From NCBI GenBank assembly GCA_016795485.1, contig JAEUHM010000046.1:124001-188000 (forward strand): a stretch of 64,000 nt of DNA. Direction: 5' to 3'. Of the stretch, positions 1 to 8,370 are shown one piece after another. The notes under the pieces were generated by a model, which had not been told where the DNA came from, did no database searches, and saw only the letters and a program-made list of their open reading frames with translations. The position numbers and the translations under genes are program-made. Positions within the stretch are counted from its first letter, which is position 1, and each line of letters starts with the position of its first letter. Source of the stretch: Verrucomicrobiaceae bacterium. Its GTDB lineage: Bacteria > Verrucomicrobiota > Verrucomicrobiia > Verrucomicrobiales > Verrucomicrobiaceae.

Positions 1-244
1 CAGTGACAAGACGAACACGTCCGCTTGGAATGGGGCGCTCGGGCTTGTTGACACGATCCCACGAGGCGTCACCAGCATCGTTGAGGATCATGCCGGCCGT
101 ATAGATCAGGGAAGCGCCAGCGATGATCTGCAGCAAGGCGCTATCGGCAGAGTGACCCGCCAGCAGCCATGCGGCCAGCACATTAGTCCAGATTGTGGGC
201 AGATTAGAAATCCGCGCGAGTTCCAACCAAGCGCGAACGGTCAT
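1..244 (-). CDS. UbiA-family prenyltransferase (3' part missing, cut by window edge)
   Basis: The reverse strand from ATG at 244 reads through the window edge and gives about 81 residues. The sequence contains NDAGDASWD followed by ERPIPSGR, which matches the NDxxDxxxD Mg-prenyl-diphosphate motif and the downstream RPIPSG block of UbiA membrane prenyltransferases. Hydrophobic helices precede it. The start codon shares one base with the TAA stop of the penicillin-binding protein gene (TAATG), so the two are probably translationally coupled. The family attaches prenyl chains to quinone, haem or other acceptors in the inner membrane. The substrate cannot be told from this fragment. Confidence 0.85.
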   Translation of the reverse strand, partial: MTVRAWLELARISNLPTIWTNVLAAWLLAGHSADSALLQIIAGASLIYTAGMILNDAGDASWDRVNKPERPIPSGRVRLVT

Positions 245-2814
245 TACTCGATTCGGATCGGTGATGGAGGCGGCAACTTGATAGGAAGCCCCTCTTCCGA
301 AGGCTCCTCGGTGACTTTTGCACGCTTGATGGCCGTGCTGCCGTTCTCACCGTCGTTGCGGCCAAGAGGCAAGAGAGGTCTGACGCTTTCAAACGGGTCA
401 ACGCCACTAATGGTGGGGCCTTCCATTCTCACTGGAGTGATGTGTGCAAAGCGGGGATCGACTGGAGCAGATGATGCTCCGGCACCCAATGCACTGAGTC
501 CAAAATCCGCTCTGAACACCTGAATGTCGCGCGCCAATCCTTCCCCTTTGTGCTGCATGCAAAAGGCGGAATCCAAAGCGGTGCCAGGCTTGACGAGTTC
601 AAAGATCGTGGACCTCTCGACCCGCTCCACACCTGACTTCTTGTCGACAATCTTATCCACGCAAAACTCTGTGGCCCTCGCACCTGACAATCTGCAGATT
701 TCGACGCGTTCGAGCCCTTCTGGCTCGGGAAAGGCCTTGGGCTTGTAGCTTTCCTCGGCGGTGTTCATAATGTCTGCCCAGATAGGCAGAGCGATTCGGT
801 TAGAATAGGCCTGCGGATAGATTTCTTTTGGGTTGTCGAAGCCGACCCACACGCCGCAGGTTACCTCTGAGCTGTAACCAATGTGCCAGAGATCTTTGAA
901 ACCGTAGTGCGTGCCTGTTTTGCCTGCTGCCGGGAACTTCTTGAGTCCAAAATCCGTGCGTGCGGCAGCACCTGTTCCCCGCTCTAGGCTATCAACAAGG
1001 CAGGAGTGAACCTGATAGGCCGCCACTTCGTCCATGACCTTCTGCGGTTGCGACTCTTCTTCGGAAATCTGGAAAACGGTCTGATCATTGAAGTCAGTGA
1101 TCCGATTCACGATATGAAGTTGCTTGGCGCGACTGCCTTGATTGGCAAAAGTCGTGTAAGCCAGAGTCATGTCGGCCAGTTTCGCACCGGATTTGCCAAG
1201 GAAAGCCGACGGAAGTTTCTCCAGAGGGCTGGTGATGCCTAGGTTCTTCGCCATCTCCTCCACCGGCCCGTAGTTGATGGGCATGTCCACTTTGTCGATC
1301 TCTCCATTGCCATAGAGGTCACGTCCAAGATACATCGTGGCACCGATTCTTGAGCGCATCAGAGCTTCACGGGCACTGATGTGGTCTTTGAACACAGTTG
1401 CCTGCTCCGTTTCCTCACCCCACTCGCCTGCGAGTCCCTCGATCGACCCCACCATCACGTAGCGGTTATCGATCCATTTATCCCGAAGCGAAGTGCCGGG
1501 GAAAACTTTGCCGCTGTTGAACGCTGCCGCATAGAATACTGGCAAAAACGCAGTACCAGCGGCTCGGTTGGCGAGCGTGGCGCGATTGAACTGAGAGTCC
1601 AGGAAGTCCCGACCACCGGCCACCGCGAGGATCGAACCTGTGGTGTTGTCGACCACGATGGCCGACCCCTGAAGGTAGTCTGCCTTCGGCTTGGGAGTGG
1701 CTGGATCAATCGTCCTTGCCTTCAACCTAAGCCGCCAGTCATGGGCCAAGGCCTTGAACTGGGCGTAGGTCTGATGTTGATATCCATCACGAGTTTCAAC
1801 CTCGCTCAGACGCTTCCGAAGGCTTTCTTCCACCGTTTTCTGAAGCTTGGAGTCGATGGATGTATAGATCCGAAAGCCACCCGTCGAGGCACGCTCCTCG
1901 CCCACGACATTCATGACCTGCCGCCGCACCTCGTCGTAGACATAGGTCAAGCGTCCGTCCTCTTTGGGAGCAGAAATGATCATGGGCTTAGCCTTTGCTT
2001 CCGCAGACTGAGCGTCTGTGATGTAGCCTTCCTCCACCATCCGATCTAGCACGTGGTTGCGGGACTCCAACGACCCAGATGGGTTGCGAATGGGAGAGAG
2101 AGCGTTGGGAGCTTTAATAAGCCCAACAATGGTCGCCGACTCCTCAAGGGTGAGATCGTTTGCGTCTTTGCCGAAATACCCGTTGGCTGCGGTCTGAATA
2201 CCGTAAAAGTTCTTTCCGTTGCCAGATCCAAAGAAGATGCGGTTCAGGTACAGATCGAGAATCTCCGCCTTCGTGTAGTATTTTTCGATTCGCTGAGCGA
2301 GGAACATCTCAACGACCTTGCGTTCGTATTTGCCGAAGTATTTGGGCAAGTTATACGCGTTCTTGGCTAGCTGTTGGGTAATGGTCGAGCCGCCCTGAGT
2401 CACCCTTTGGAGACGAATGGCAAGATAAGCTGCACGAAACACCGCCGTGTGATCGACGCCATCATGGGCATAGAATCGCGAGTCTTCTTGAGCAATCAGT
2501 GCTTCCTGGAAGTGCTTTGGGATTTCACTGAGCGGCACCGGATCCCGGTTCAGCAGGGAAAGTCGGCCCAGTTCGTTCCCATCTCGGTCATAAATGATGG
2601 AAGAGACCTCAAGTTTCTTGATCTCCTCCAAATCAAAGACTTCTGCCTTTTCCCGAAGCGGCTCAACGACCACCTTCCAGCCGATCCAAGCGCCTAGGCC
2701 ACTCAAAACAACGAGCAGCCAGAAGCCCTTGAACCACCATCGGCGGTAAAAAGGAGGCTTCTTCCGGCGTGGGCCACGCCAGTTGCTCTCGCCAAAGTTG
2801 TTAAAGTCGCGCAT
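244..2814 (-). CDS. class A penicillin-binding protein (PBP1A-like) with an apparently inactive transpeptidase domain
   Basis: About 856 residues. One N-terminal membrane segment (about residues 27-48) follows a basic tail. The glycosyltransferase-51 domain is intact: EDSRFYAHDG near residue 109, GGSTITQQLAKN, and RKVVEMFLAQRIE. It would polymerise lipid II in the periplasm. In the transpeptidase domain the SxxK position reads G-T-A-F-L-P (codons at 1543-1554), so the nucleophile Ser is Thr and the Lys is Leu. The SxN position reads S-R-I (1345-1353), while KTGT is kept near residue 632. I chose ATG 2814; a TTG at 2892 would extend the gene into the divergent neighbour. No frameshift is seen, so this is a degenerate site in an intact frame. 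Confidence 0.9.
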   Translation of the reverse strand: MRDFNNFGESNWRGPRRKKPPFYRRWWFKGFWLLVVLSGLGAWIGWKVVVEPLREKAEVFDLEEIKKLEVSSIIYDRDGNELGRLSLLNRDPVPLSEIPKHFQEALIAQEDSRFYAHDGVDHTAVFRAAYLAIRLQRVTQGGSTITQQLAKNAYNLPKYFGKYERKVVEMFLAQRIEKYYTKAEILDLYLNRIFFGSGNGKNFYGIQTAANGYFGKDANDLTLEESATIVGLIKAPNALSPIRNPSGSLESRNHVLDRMVEEGYITDAQSAEAKAKPMIISAPKEDGRLTYVYDEVRRQVMNVVGEERASTGGFRIYTSIDSKLQKTVEESLRKRLSEVETRDGYQHQTYAQFKALAHDWRLRLKARTIDPATPKPKADYLQGSAIVVDNTTGSILAVAGGRDFLDSQFNRATLANRAAGTAFLPVFYAAAFNSGKVFPGTSLRDKWIDNRYVMVGSIEGLAGEWGEETEQATVFKDHISAREALMRSRIGATMYLGRDLYGNGEIDKVDMPINYGPVEEMAKNLGITSPLEKLPSAFLGKSGAKLADMTLAYTTFANQGSRAKQLHIVNRITDFNDQTVFQISEEESQPQKVMDEVAAYQVHSCLVDSLERGTGAAARTDFGLKKFPAAGKTGTHYGFKDLWHIGYSSEVTCGVWVGFDNPKEIYPQAYSNRIALPIWADIMNTAEESYKPKAFPEPEGLERVEICRLSGARATEFCVDKIVDKKSGVERVERSTIFELVKPGTALDSAFCMQHKGEGLARDIQVFRADFGLSALGAGASSAPVDPRFAHITPVRMEGPTISGVDPFESVRPLLPLGRNDGENGSTAIKRAKVTEEPSEEGLPIKLPPPSPIRIE

Positions 2815-2828
2815 GTTCGAGTCAAAAA

Positions 2829-3944
2829 ATGGATCGGAGCCTGAAAGTAAACGAGAATGAACAGTTCGCCACCAGGAGTTCTGCCTTGCCAACCTTGGCT
2901 GAGCAACTCCTGAGAGAAATGATCGCCAAGTCTGGTCCGATCAGCTGGCGTCAGGCCATGGAACTGGCTCTTTATCACCCACAAGCTGGCTACTATGGCT
3001 CGACGGTGCGCCCGGTGGGCCGTAAAGGCGATTTCTTTACCTCCGTGTCGGTCGGTTCTCTCTATGGCGAGCTGATCGCAGAGGTAGCACTCAAAGTTTG
3101 GGATGCCCTCGGCAAACCGGAGGACTTTGTGATCGCTGAACAGGCCGCACACGATGGTCAATTGATGGCGGACATTCGGGCAGCCACTACTCATCTGGCT
3201 TTTGGCAAAAACTGCCGCTTCGTGATCGTCGAGCCCCAACCTCATTATAGACAAGCGCAGAAGCACAAGCTGGGAGATACAATCGAATGGCTGAACTCAC
3301 CGACGGAACTCGCTGGGCAAGGACTTCTCGTTTGTAACGAGTTGCTGGATGCCTTCCCAGTAGATCGCATTCGATTTGAAGGGGGTAAATGGCGGGAACT
3401 CGCTATCGACGTCATTGAGGGACAACTCACCTGGGTCTCGCGAGATTGGAGAGATGAGCCAGCTCTTCCATGTGACTTACACGATGGCTACACGACCGAG
3501 TGGCACGCCGCCGCAACCGACTGGGCCCATGCAGTTGCAACTTCTGATTGGAAGGGCGCGGTTCTGATCGCTGACTACGGCCATGACGCCGAGGACTATT
3601 ATGCTCCAGAGCGTGCAGGCGGCAGCTTGCGCCGTTACATCAATCATCGCTCCGACACAGATGTCCTCATTCAGCTCGGTGAGGCTGATCTGACATCCCA
3701 CATCAATTTCACTGCGGTGAAGGCTGCTTTCACGAAAGCCTCCTGGGAAGTCGAAAGCGATCTCCCCCAGGGTCGCTTTCTACAATACGCATCGTTGGAT
3801 TGGTTGAAACGGGCTCCCACGCCAGAGAAAGTGAGGCAGTTCATGACCCTGACCCACCCCAGCCACCTGGGTGCCGTGTTTCGTTCCTTGTTGATGACGC
3901 AGGGATTGACCAAATCAGGGCCTCTTTTTAAGCTGCACCCCTGA
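2829..3944 (+). CDS. SAM-dependent methyltransferase, MidA/NDUFAF7 family
   Basis: The 371-residue protein has the family hallmarks: GPISWRQAMELALYHPQAGY near the N-terminus, GDFFTSVSVG, a Rossmann-like stretch ending in VIVEPQ, CNELLDAFPVD, and ADYGHDAEDYY. Eukaryotic members methylate an arginine of a complex I subunit; the bacterial substrate is unknown. The ATG at 2829 lies only 14 bases from the divergent penicillin-binding protein start, and no clear ribosome-binding site precedes it. The true start could be later, for instance the Met just before the GPIS motif. The gene begins a plus-strand run that continues to 7074. Confidence 0.85.
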   Translation: MDRSLKVNENEQFATRSSALPTLAEQLLREMIAKSGPISWRQAMELALYHPQAGYYGSTVRPVGRKGDFFTSVSVGSLYGELIAEVALKVWDALGKPEDFVIAEQAAHDGQLMADIRAATTHLAFGKNCRFVIVEPQPHYRQAQKHKLGDTIEWLNSPTELAGQGLLVCNELLDAFPVDRIRFEGGKWRELAIDVIEGQLTWVSRDWRDEPALPCDLHDGYTTEWHAAATDWAHAVATSDWKGAVLIADYGHDAEDYYAPERAGGSLRRYINHRSDTDVLIQLGEADLTSHINFTAVKAAFTKASWEVESDLPQGRFLQYASLDWLKRAPTPEKVRQFMTLTHPSHLGAVFRSLLMTQGLTKSGPLFKLHP

Positions 3945-3955
3945 ATCAAACTCAC

Positions 3956-4693
3956 ATGCTCCCGGCAAAACACTCGGCCCACGACTTCAAAAAGCTAATG
4001 GAGCGCTGGCAAGCCGTGTCAAAACATGCGCGTCTCGCTGGAGTTCCGCTTGGAGATGCCAACGGCCTGCCGGTTTGGGGGCTAGAGACCAAATCAGCTG
4101 CTGACGGTGAATCAGCGATTTACCTCTCTGCCGGAGTCCATGGCGACGAGGCTGCGGGACCCTGGGCGCTTATTGAATGGGCAGAGTCAAACCTTCCCCG
4201 CCTAAAAACTGAACCGTTTTTGCTCGTGCCTTGCTTCAATCCTGTCGGGTTCACGCACAATACCCGCGTGGACGGTGAGGGACTGGATATGAACCGCCGC
4301 TTTCATTCGCGAAAGGCTAGGCACATGACGCTGTGGACTCAGTGGCTCAAGGCACGCTATATCAGACTTGGGGTATGCCTGCATGAGGATTACGATGCAC
4401 TTGGTTGTTACGTTTACGAGTTAACGGCGAGCATCTCACGAGCAGACCGAGCGCTGAAGGAAACGGAGATGATCATTCCACGCGATCCAAGACGGACGAT
4501 TGAAGGAATGGCGGCCAAGCGAGGCGTGATTCAACGCGAGCGCATCCCCAAGGGAATCAAGGGACCGGAGGCCTTGGTTCTAACAAAGCTTGGTTGTGAA
4601 TCCACCCTCACGTTTGAGACCCCATCGGAACTAGCGCTTGGGCTGCGGGTAGCTGCACAGAAGCGTTTTTTGGAGGCCGTCTGTGGTGTTTAG
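3956..4693 (+). CDS. M14-family zinc carboxypeptidase-like / succinylglutamate desuccinylase-like protein
   Basis: The 245-residue protein carries the zinc-ligand motif HxxE (SAGVHGDEAAG), then PCFNPVGF, a DMNR motif, and a later candidate His ligand in LHEDYDALG. These are typical of the M14 carboxypeptidase/aspartoacylase fold. No signal peptide is visible, so the protein is probably cytoplasmic. It starts 11 bases after the methyltransferase stop, and its end overlaps the next gene by 11 bases. The substrate is unknown; cell-wall peptides or N-acyl amino acids are possible from the family. Confidence 0.7.
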   Translation: MLPAKHSAHDFKKLMERWQAVSKHARLAGVPLGDANGLPVWGLETKSAADGESAIYLSAGVHGDEAAGPWALIEWAESNLPRLKTEPFLLVPCFNPVGFTHNTRVDGEGLDMNRRFHSRKARHMTLWTQWLKARYIRLGVCLHEDYDALGCYVYELTASISRADRALKETEMIIPRDPRRTIEGMAAKRGVIQRERIPKGIKGPEALVLTKLGCESTLTFETPSELALGLRVAAQKRFLEAVCGV

Positions 4694-5639
4694 GCAGTTG
4701 GTCATCGGGCTGCTGCTGTGCTGGCTTCCAGCCTGTAGCACACTGCAGCGTCCTTCAGCAAAATTGGGGGACGACGGCCTGTGGACCTCTTTTGACGGCA
4801 AAAGGATGCCTTGGCGTGTCTGGCTTCCCGCATCAGGTCAGAAACCGCGTGCAGTACTGATCACAGTTCATGGCCTCAGTGGTGCTGCATCGGACTTTCA
4901 CCTACTTGGTGAACGGCTGTCATCACAGGGTTACGCCGTCTATGGCTATGAACTCCGTGGACAGGGATTTGATGCCCAAACCTCAGCACGAGGCGATATC
5001 TCCGCAGCAAAGATCTGGCAACGCGATTTGGGACAGTTCCACAATCTGGTTAAGTCACGGCATCCGCGAGTTCCCGTCGTTTGGTATGGAGAAAGTCTTG
5101 GCTCACTGATTGTGCTGCACACGGCAGCTAAGCGCGAAAGAGGTGCACAACCGGAGGCGATGGTGTTGGCGACACCTATAGCCGGACTGCGGCAGCAACT
5201 TGGCGAAGTGGAGAAGTTTATCCTGCGCGCTACGTCCCATGTAGTGCCTAGATTTAAGCTGACACTTGGTGATCTAGCTGGGGTGGATGAAAACAATCTC
5301 AGAGTGACCTCGCAAACGACACACGGGGAGCAAATGGAGAGGACTCCTCACCATGTGGACTCCTTTAGCCTCCGGCTTTTGCGTGAAGTAGGAGACATGA
5401 TGGACGGATCGATTCGCGCGGCAGACAAAATCCACTTCCCTGTGCTCGTGCTTGCCTCACCGCACGATATCGTCTCATCGCCAGAGCAGATCCAAGTGCT
5501 ATTTCGTGAACTCGATTCACGCGATAAGAAGCTCTTATGGTATTCCCGCTCCTATCATCTTTTGCTCCACGACGTACAACGAGATCAGGTCGTAACGGAC
5601 GTGAGTAGATGGCTGGAGCGCACCCGTAAACGAAGATAG
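4683..5639 (+). CDS. alpha/beta hydrolase lipoprotein, monoacylglycerol-lipase-like
   Basis: The N-terminus is a lipoprotein signal, with a hydrophobic segment ending in LPAC-S, so the protein should be lipid-anchored in the envelope. The fold is shown by VHGLSGAASDF, the nucleophile elbow YGESLGS, the acid in SPHDIVSS and the catalytic His in SYHLLLHD. This arrangement resembles bacterial monoacylglycerol lipases and lysophospholipases. The GTG start at 4683 overlaps the end of the upstream peptidase-like gene, and it places the signal peptide correctly. The substrate is inferred only at family level. Confidence 0.8.
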   Translation: MVFRQLVIGLLLCWLPACSTLQRPSAKLGDDGLWTSFDGKRMPWRVWLPASGQKPRAVLITVHGLSGAASDFHLLGERLSSQGYAVYGYELRGQGFDAQTSARGDISAAKIWQRDLGQFHNLVKSRHPRVPVVWYGESLGSLIVLHTAAKRERGAQPEAMVLATPIAGLRQQLGEVEKFILRATSHVVPRFKLTLGDLAGVDENNLRVTSQTTHGEQMERTPHHVDSFSLRLLREVGDMMDGSIRAADKIHFPVLVLASPHDIVSSPEQIQVLFRELDSRDKKLLWYSRSYHLLLHDVQRDQVVTDVSRWLERTRKRR

Positions 5640-5642
5640 TGC

Positions 5643-6398
5643 ATGTCCTCAAGTCCCCTCATCGCCCACGCCAAGACACTCTCAGAGAAAGTCGACCGAC
5701 TGAAGTTCAGTCAGCCTATCACACACGTCTACAATCCACTCAACTACGCTTGGGACGCTCATGAGGCTTATTTGACCCGATTTGCCGACTCGCCAAAGAG
5801 GGTTGTTTTTCTCGGAATGAATCCAGGGCCGTGGGGCATGGCCCAAACAGGCGTTCCATTTGGAGAAATCCACGCAGTGCGGAACTGGATGGGCATTCAC
5901 TGTGCTGTAAAGAAACCGGAGCGTGAACATAAGAAACGACCTATCGTTGGCTTTGAATGTACGCAGTCCGAAGTTAGCGGCAGGCGTTTGTGGGGACTCT
6001 TTGCTGAGAAGTATGTCACGCCAGACGCCTTCTTTGCTGAACACTTTGTAGCCAATTACTGCCCGCTGGTCTTTATGGAAGAAACGGGACGCAACTTTAC
6101 ACCCGACAAATTGCCCACAGCCGAAGCCACCGCCTTGGAGTCCGTTTGCGATGATCACCTCATCGCGATGATCCGTGAACTCAAACCCGAGTGGTTGATT
6201 GGGGTCGGAGGATTTGCTGAAACCCAAGCTACCAAAGTCAGGAATCACATACCTGACCTGAAAGTTGGACGTGTACTCCATCCGAGCCCAGCGAGCCCAG
6301 CCGCAAATCGTGACTGGGCAGGTGCAGCGACCAAACAACTCCTCGCTCTAGGGGTCTGGAAATTAAATAGTACTGACGATGGCCTGGCACAAAGATGA
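5643..6398 (+). CDS. SMUG1: SMUG1-type uracil-DNA glycosylase
   Basis: The 251-residue protein matches the SMUG1 branch of the uracil-DNA glycosylase superfamily. Motif 1 reads GMNPGPWGMAQTGVPFGE, followed by a conserved VANYCPLVFM block, and the C-terminal loop reads HPSPASPAANRDW. The enzyme removes uracil and some oxidised pyrimidines from DNA in base-excision repair. SMUG1 is best known from animals but also occurs in scattered bacteria. It starts three bases after the lipase-like gene and overlaps the SWIM gene by 20 bases, which suggests co-translation. Confidence 0.88.
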   Translation: MSSSPLIAHAKTLSEKVDRLKFSQPITHVYNPLNYAWDAHEAYLTRFADSPKRVVFLGMNPGPWGMAQTGVPFGEIHAVRNWMGIHCAVKKPEREHKKRPIVGFECTQSEVSGRRLWGLFAEKYVTPDAFFAEHFVANYCPLVFMEETGRNFTPDKLPTAEATALESVCDDHLIAMIRELKPEWLIGVGGFAETQATKVRNHIPDLKVGRVLHPSPASPAANRDWAGAATKQLLALGVWKLNSTDDGLAQR

Positions 6399-7074
6399 GG
6401 ATGGCCTAGCGGCCAAAGAAAAGCTGCAACGGCAGTTGGAGCAGCGCAAAGCCAAGGGCGAGGAAATCAGGCTATTCGTCCCACCAAAAGGAAAGAAGCT
6501 AGCCACCGAGTTTTGGGGACAGGCTTGGCAACGTCATCTTGAGGGATTGGCTGACTACGAGTCCAGGCTCCCTCGTGGGCGGAGCTATCTGCGGCAAGGA
6601 AACATTTACAACTTGGAGATAGCGCGTGGTCTGGTCACGGCTGAAGTCGCGGGCGAATACATGTATGAGGTAAGCATTCGCTTCACAACTCTGAGCGGCG
6701 AGAAATGGGACTCAATTAAACAAGCGTGTGCGGGGCAGATCACTTCCATGCTGGATCTTCTCAGCGGTAAAGTGGCCGATGGAGTAACGCGGGTGATCTT
6801 GGACGAGGATTATACGTTGTTTCCTCGGCAAAAAGACATCAGCATTTCGTGCAACTGTCCAGATTGGGCAGGTCTTTGTAAACACAGTGCGGCAGTTCTT
6901 TATGCAGTCGGTCTCGAGTTTGACCGGGCACCTGAGCTTTTCTTCACCCTTCGTGGCGTTGATCACCGACAGCTCATCAGTGCTGCTGAGAAATCAATAT
7001 CCGAGAGCTCGGTGGGCGATTTGACCATCATTCCTGATGATCAAATCGCAGGCTTGTTTGACATCGACATCTAG
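6379..7074 (+). CDS. SWIM zinc-finger protein
   Basis: The 231-residue protein contains a SWIM motif, CNCPDWAGLCKHSAAVLY (CxCxnCxH), near residue 155. Upstream is the block FWGQAWQRHLEG...RLPRGRSYLRQG, typical of stand-alone bacterial SWIM proteins that often sit beside SWI2/SNF2 helicase genes. Here no helicase is adjacent; the partner is the overlapping SMUG1 gene, which hints at a DNA-repair role (inference). The ATG at 6379 lies inside SMUG1. Its TAG stop shares the palindrome CTAG with the stop of the convergent nucleoside transporter gene. Confidence 0.8.
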   Translation: MAWHKDEDGLAAKEKLQRQLEQRKAKGEEIRLFVPPKGKKLATEFWGQAWQRHLEGLADYESRLPRGRSYLRQGNIYNLEIARGLVTAEVAGEYMYEVSIRFTTLSGEKWDSIKQACAGQITSMLDLLSGKVADGVTRVILDEDYTLFPRQKDISISCNCPDWAGLCKHSAAVLYAVGLEFDRAPELFFTLRGVDHRQLISAAEKSISESSVGDLTIIPDDQIAGLFDIDI

Positions 7075-8282
7075 CCAACAAGGCCGGCCAAAGAGGCTGT
7101 GTAGTAACAGGCGAGGAGGCCCCCAAGCATGGCCTTGATGCCGAGACTTGCGAGTTCTGACCTCCGCTCAGGCACCAAGGCTCCGATTCCTCCAATCTGA
7201 ATGGCAATGCTGGCGAAGTTAGCAAAGCCGCAGAGTGCAAATGTGGTGATGAGAACCGTCCGTGGCTGCAATGAAGCCTTACTCAGGCTGTCGTAGCCGA
7301 TGAACTCATTCAAGACCACGCGCTCACCAAGAATCTGCCCAACACGCAAGCACTCCTCCGCTGGCACGCCCATGATCCAGGCAATTGGTGCGTTGATCCA
7401 GCCTAGAAGCCATTGGAGGGGCTGCTCGATGTTGACGCCAAATAAATGTAAGAGCCACGAGAGCAATCCATTCGCCATCGCCACCAGGGCCACGAAGGCA
7501 ATGAGCATAGCGACCACATTGATTGCCAGCTTTACGCCCTCAGACGCGCCCAAGCACAACGCATCAAGACCATTCATGGTTTCTCGTGGCACGGAAGCAT
7601 TTGCACCTGCTGCCGTTTGGCTTGTCTCGGTCTCCGGCAGCATGATTTTGGCCATCATTAACGCTGCGGGCGCACTCAGGACGGAAGCGGTCAGTAAGTG
7701 TCCCGCCGATATGCCCATGGCCACGTAGACGGCAAGCACTCCCCCAGCGATCGTTGCCATTCCTCCGACCATTAAGGCCATCAACTCACTTCGGGTCATG
7801 GCATGGAGATAGGGCTTGATGACAAGAGGAGCTTCTGTCTGCCCCATAAAGATGTTAGCTGCGGCAGCAAGACTTTCACTACCGCTAACCCCCATTCCTT
7901 TCTGCATTACCCATGCCACCAACCTAACCACTTTTTGCAAAATACCGTAGTGGTAGAGAAATGAGGACAGGGCGGATACCAGCACGATAGTACCCACGAC
8001 TTTCACAGCAAAAACGAAGCCCACACTGCCGCCTGATGATAGCGGACCAAAAACCATCTTGGTTCCATCGTCCGCATACGACAACAGCGCGCCAAAAACG
8101 CCATCTAGCCACTTAAAAAACGCGGCCCCGGCGTTGGTTCGAAGGATGAGGATTGCCAGCCCGAACTGGAGCAACGAGCCTGCGATCACCGTGTGCCAAG
8201 GAAATCGCCGCCGGTTCGCTGACAACACCCAGGCTATCAACGGAAACACCAGCAGACCAAGCAAGCTGATCCATCGCTCCAT
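7071..8282 (-). CDS. nupC: concentrative nucleoside transporter (CNT/NupC family)
   Basis: The protein of about 403 residues is almost wholly hydrophobic. It has the CNT signatures MGQTEAPLVIKPYL, AGGVLAVYVAMG, and a C-terminal block with GVPAEECLRVGQILGERVVLNEF and LCGFANFASIAIQIGG. CNT proteins import nucleosides with H+ or Na+. I chose ATG 8282 because MERWISLLGLLVF is the natural start of the first helix; a GTG at 8300 is also in frame. The stop codon overlaps that of the convergent SWIM gene within CTAG, leaving no room for a separate terminator between them. Confidence 0.88.
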   Translation of the reverse strand: MERWISLLGLLVFPLIAWVLSANRRRFPWHTVIAGSLLQFGLAILILRTNAGAAFFKWLDGVFGALLSYADDGTKMVFGPLSSGGSVGFVFAVKVVGTIVLVSALSSFLYHYGILQKVVRLVAWVMQKGMGVSGSESLAAAANIFMGQTEAPLVIKPYLHAMTRSELMALMVGGMATIAGGVLAVYVAMGISAGHLLTASVLSAPAALMMAKIMLPETETSQTAAGANASVPRETMNGLDALCLGASEGVKLAINVVAMLIAFVALVAMANGLLSWLLHLFGVNIEQPLQWLLGWINAPIAWIMGVPAEECLRVGQILGERVVLNEFIGYDSLSKASLQPRTVLITTFALCGFANFASIAIQIGGIGALVPERRSELASLGIKAMLGGLLACYYTASLAGLVG

Positions 8283-8370
8283 GGCTCCATCAGAGCACAC
8301 TTACCCGCTTTGGCACCAGCAGTTTTTGCGTTCACTGCCGCAGCGGGTTCGTGTTCAAATGGCTAAAGCC

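Noticed and set aside
8319..8341. TTTGGCACC stretch as a third sigma-54 promoter
   Set aside because: Ten bases after GG there is TT, not GC, and it points into the end of amtB rather than toward a gene start.
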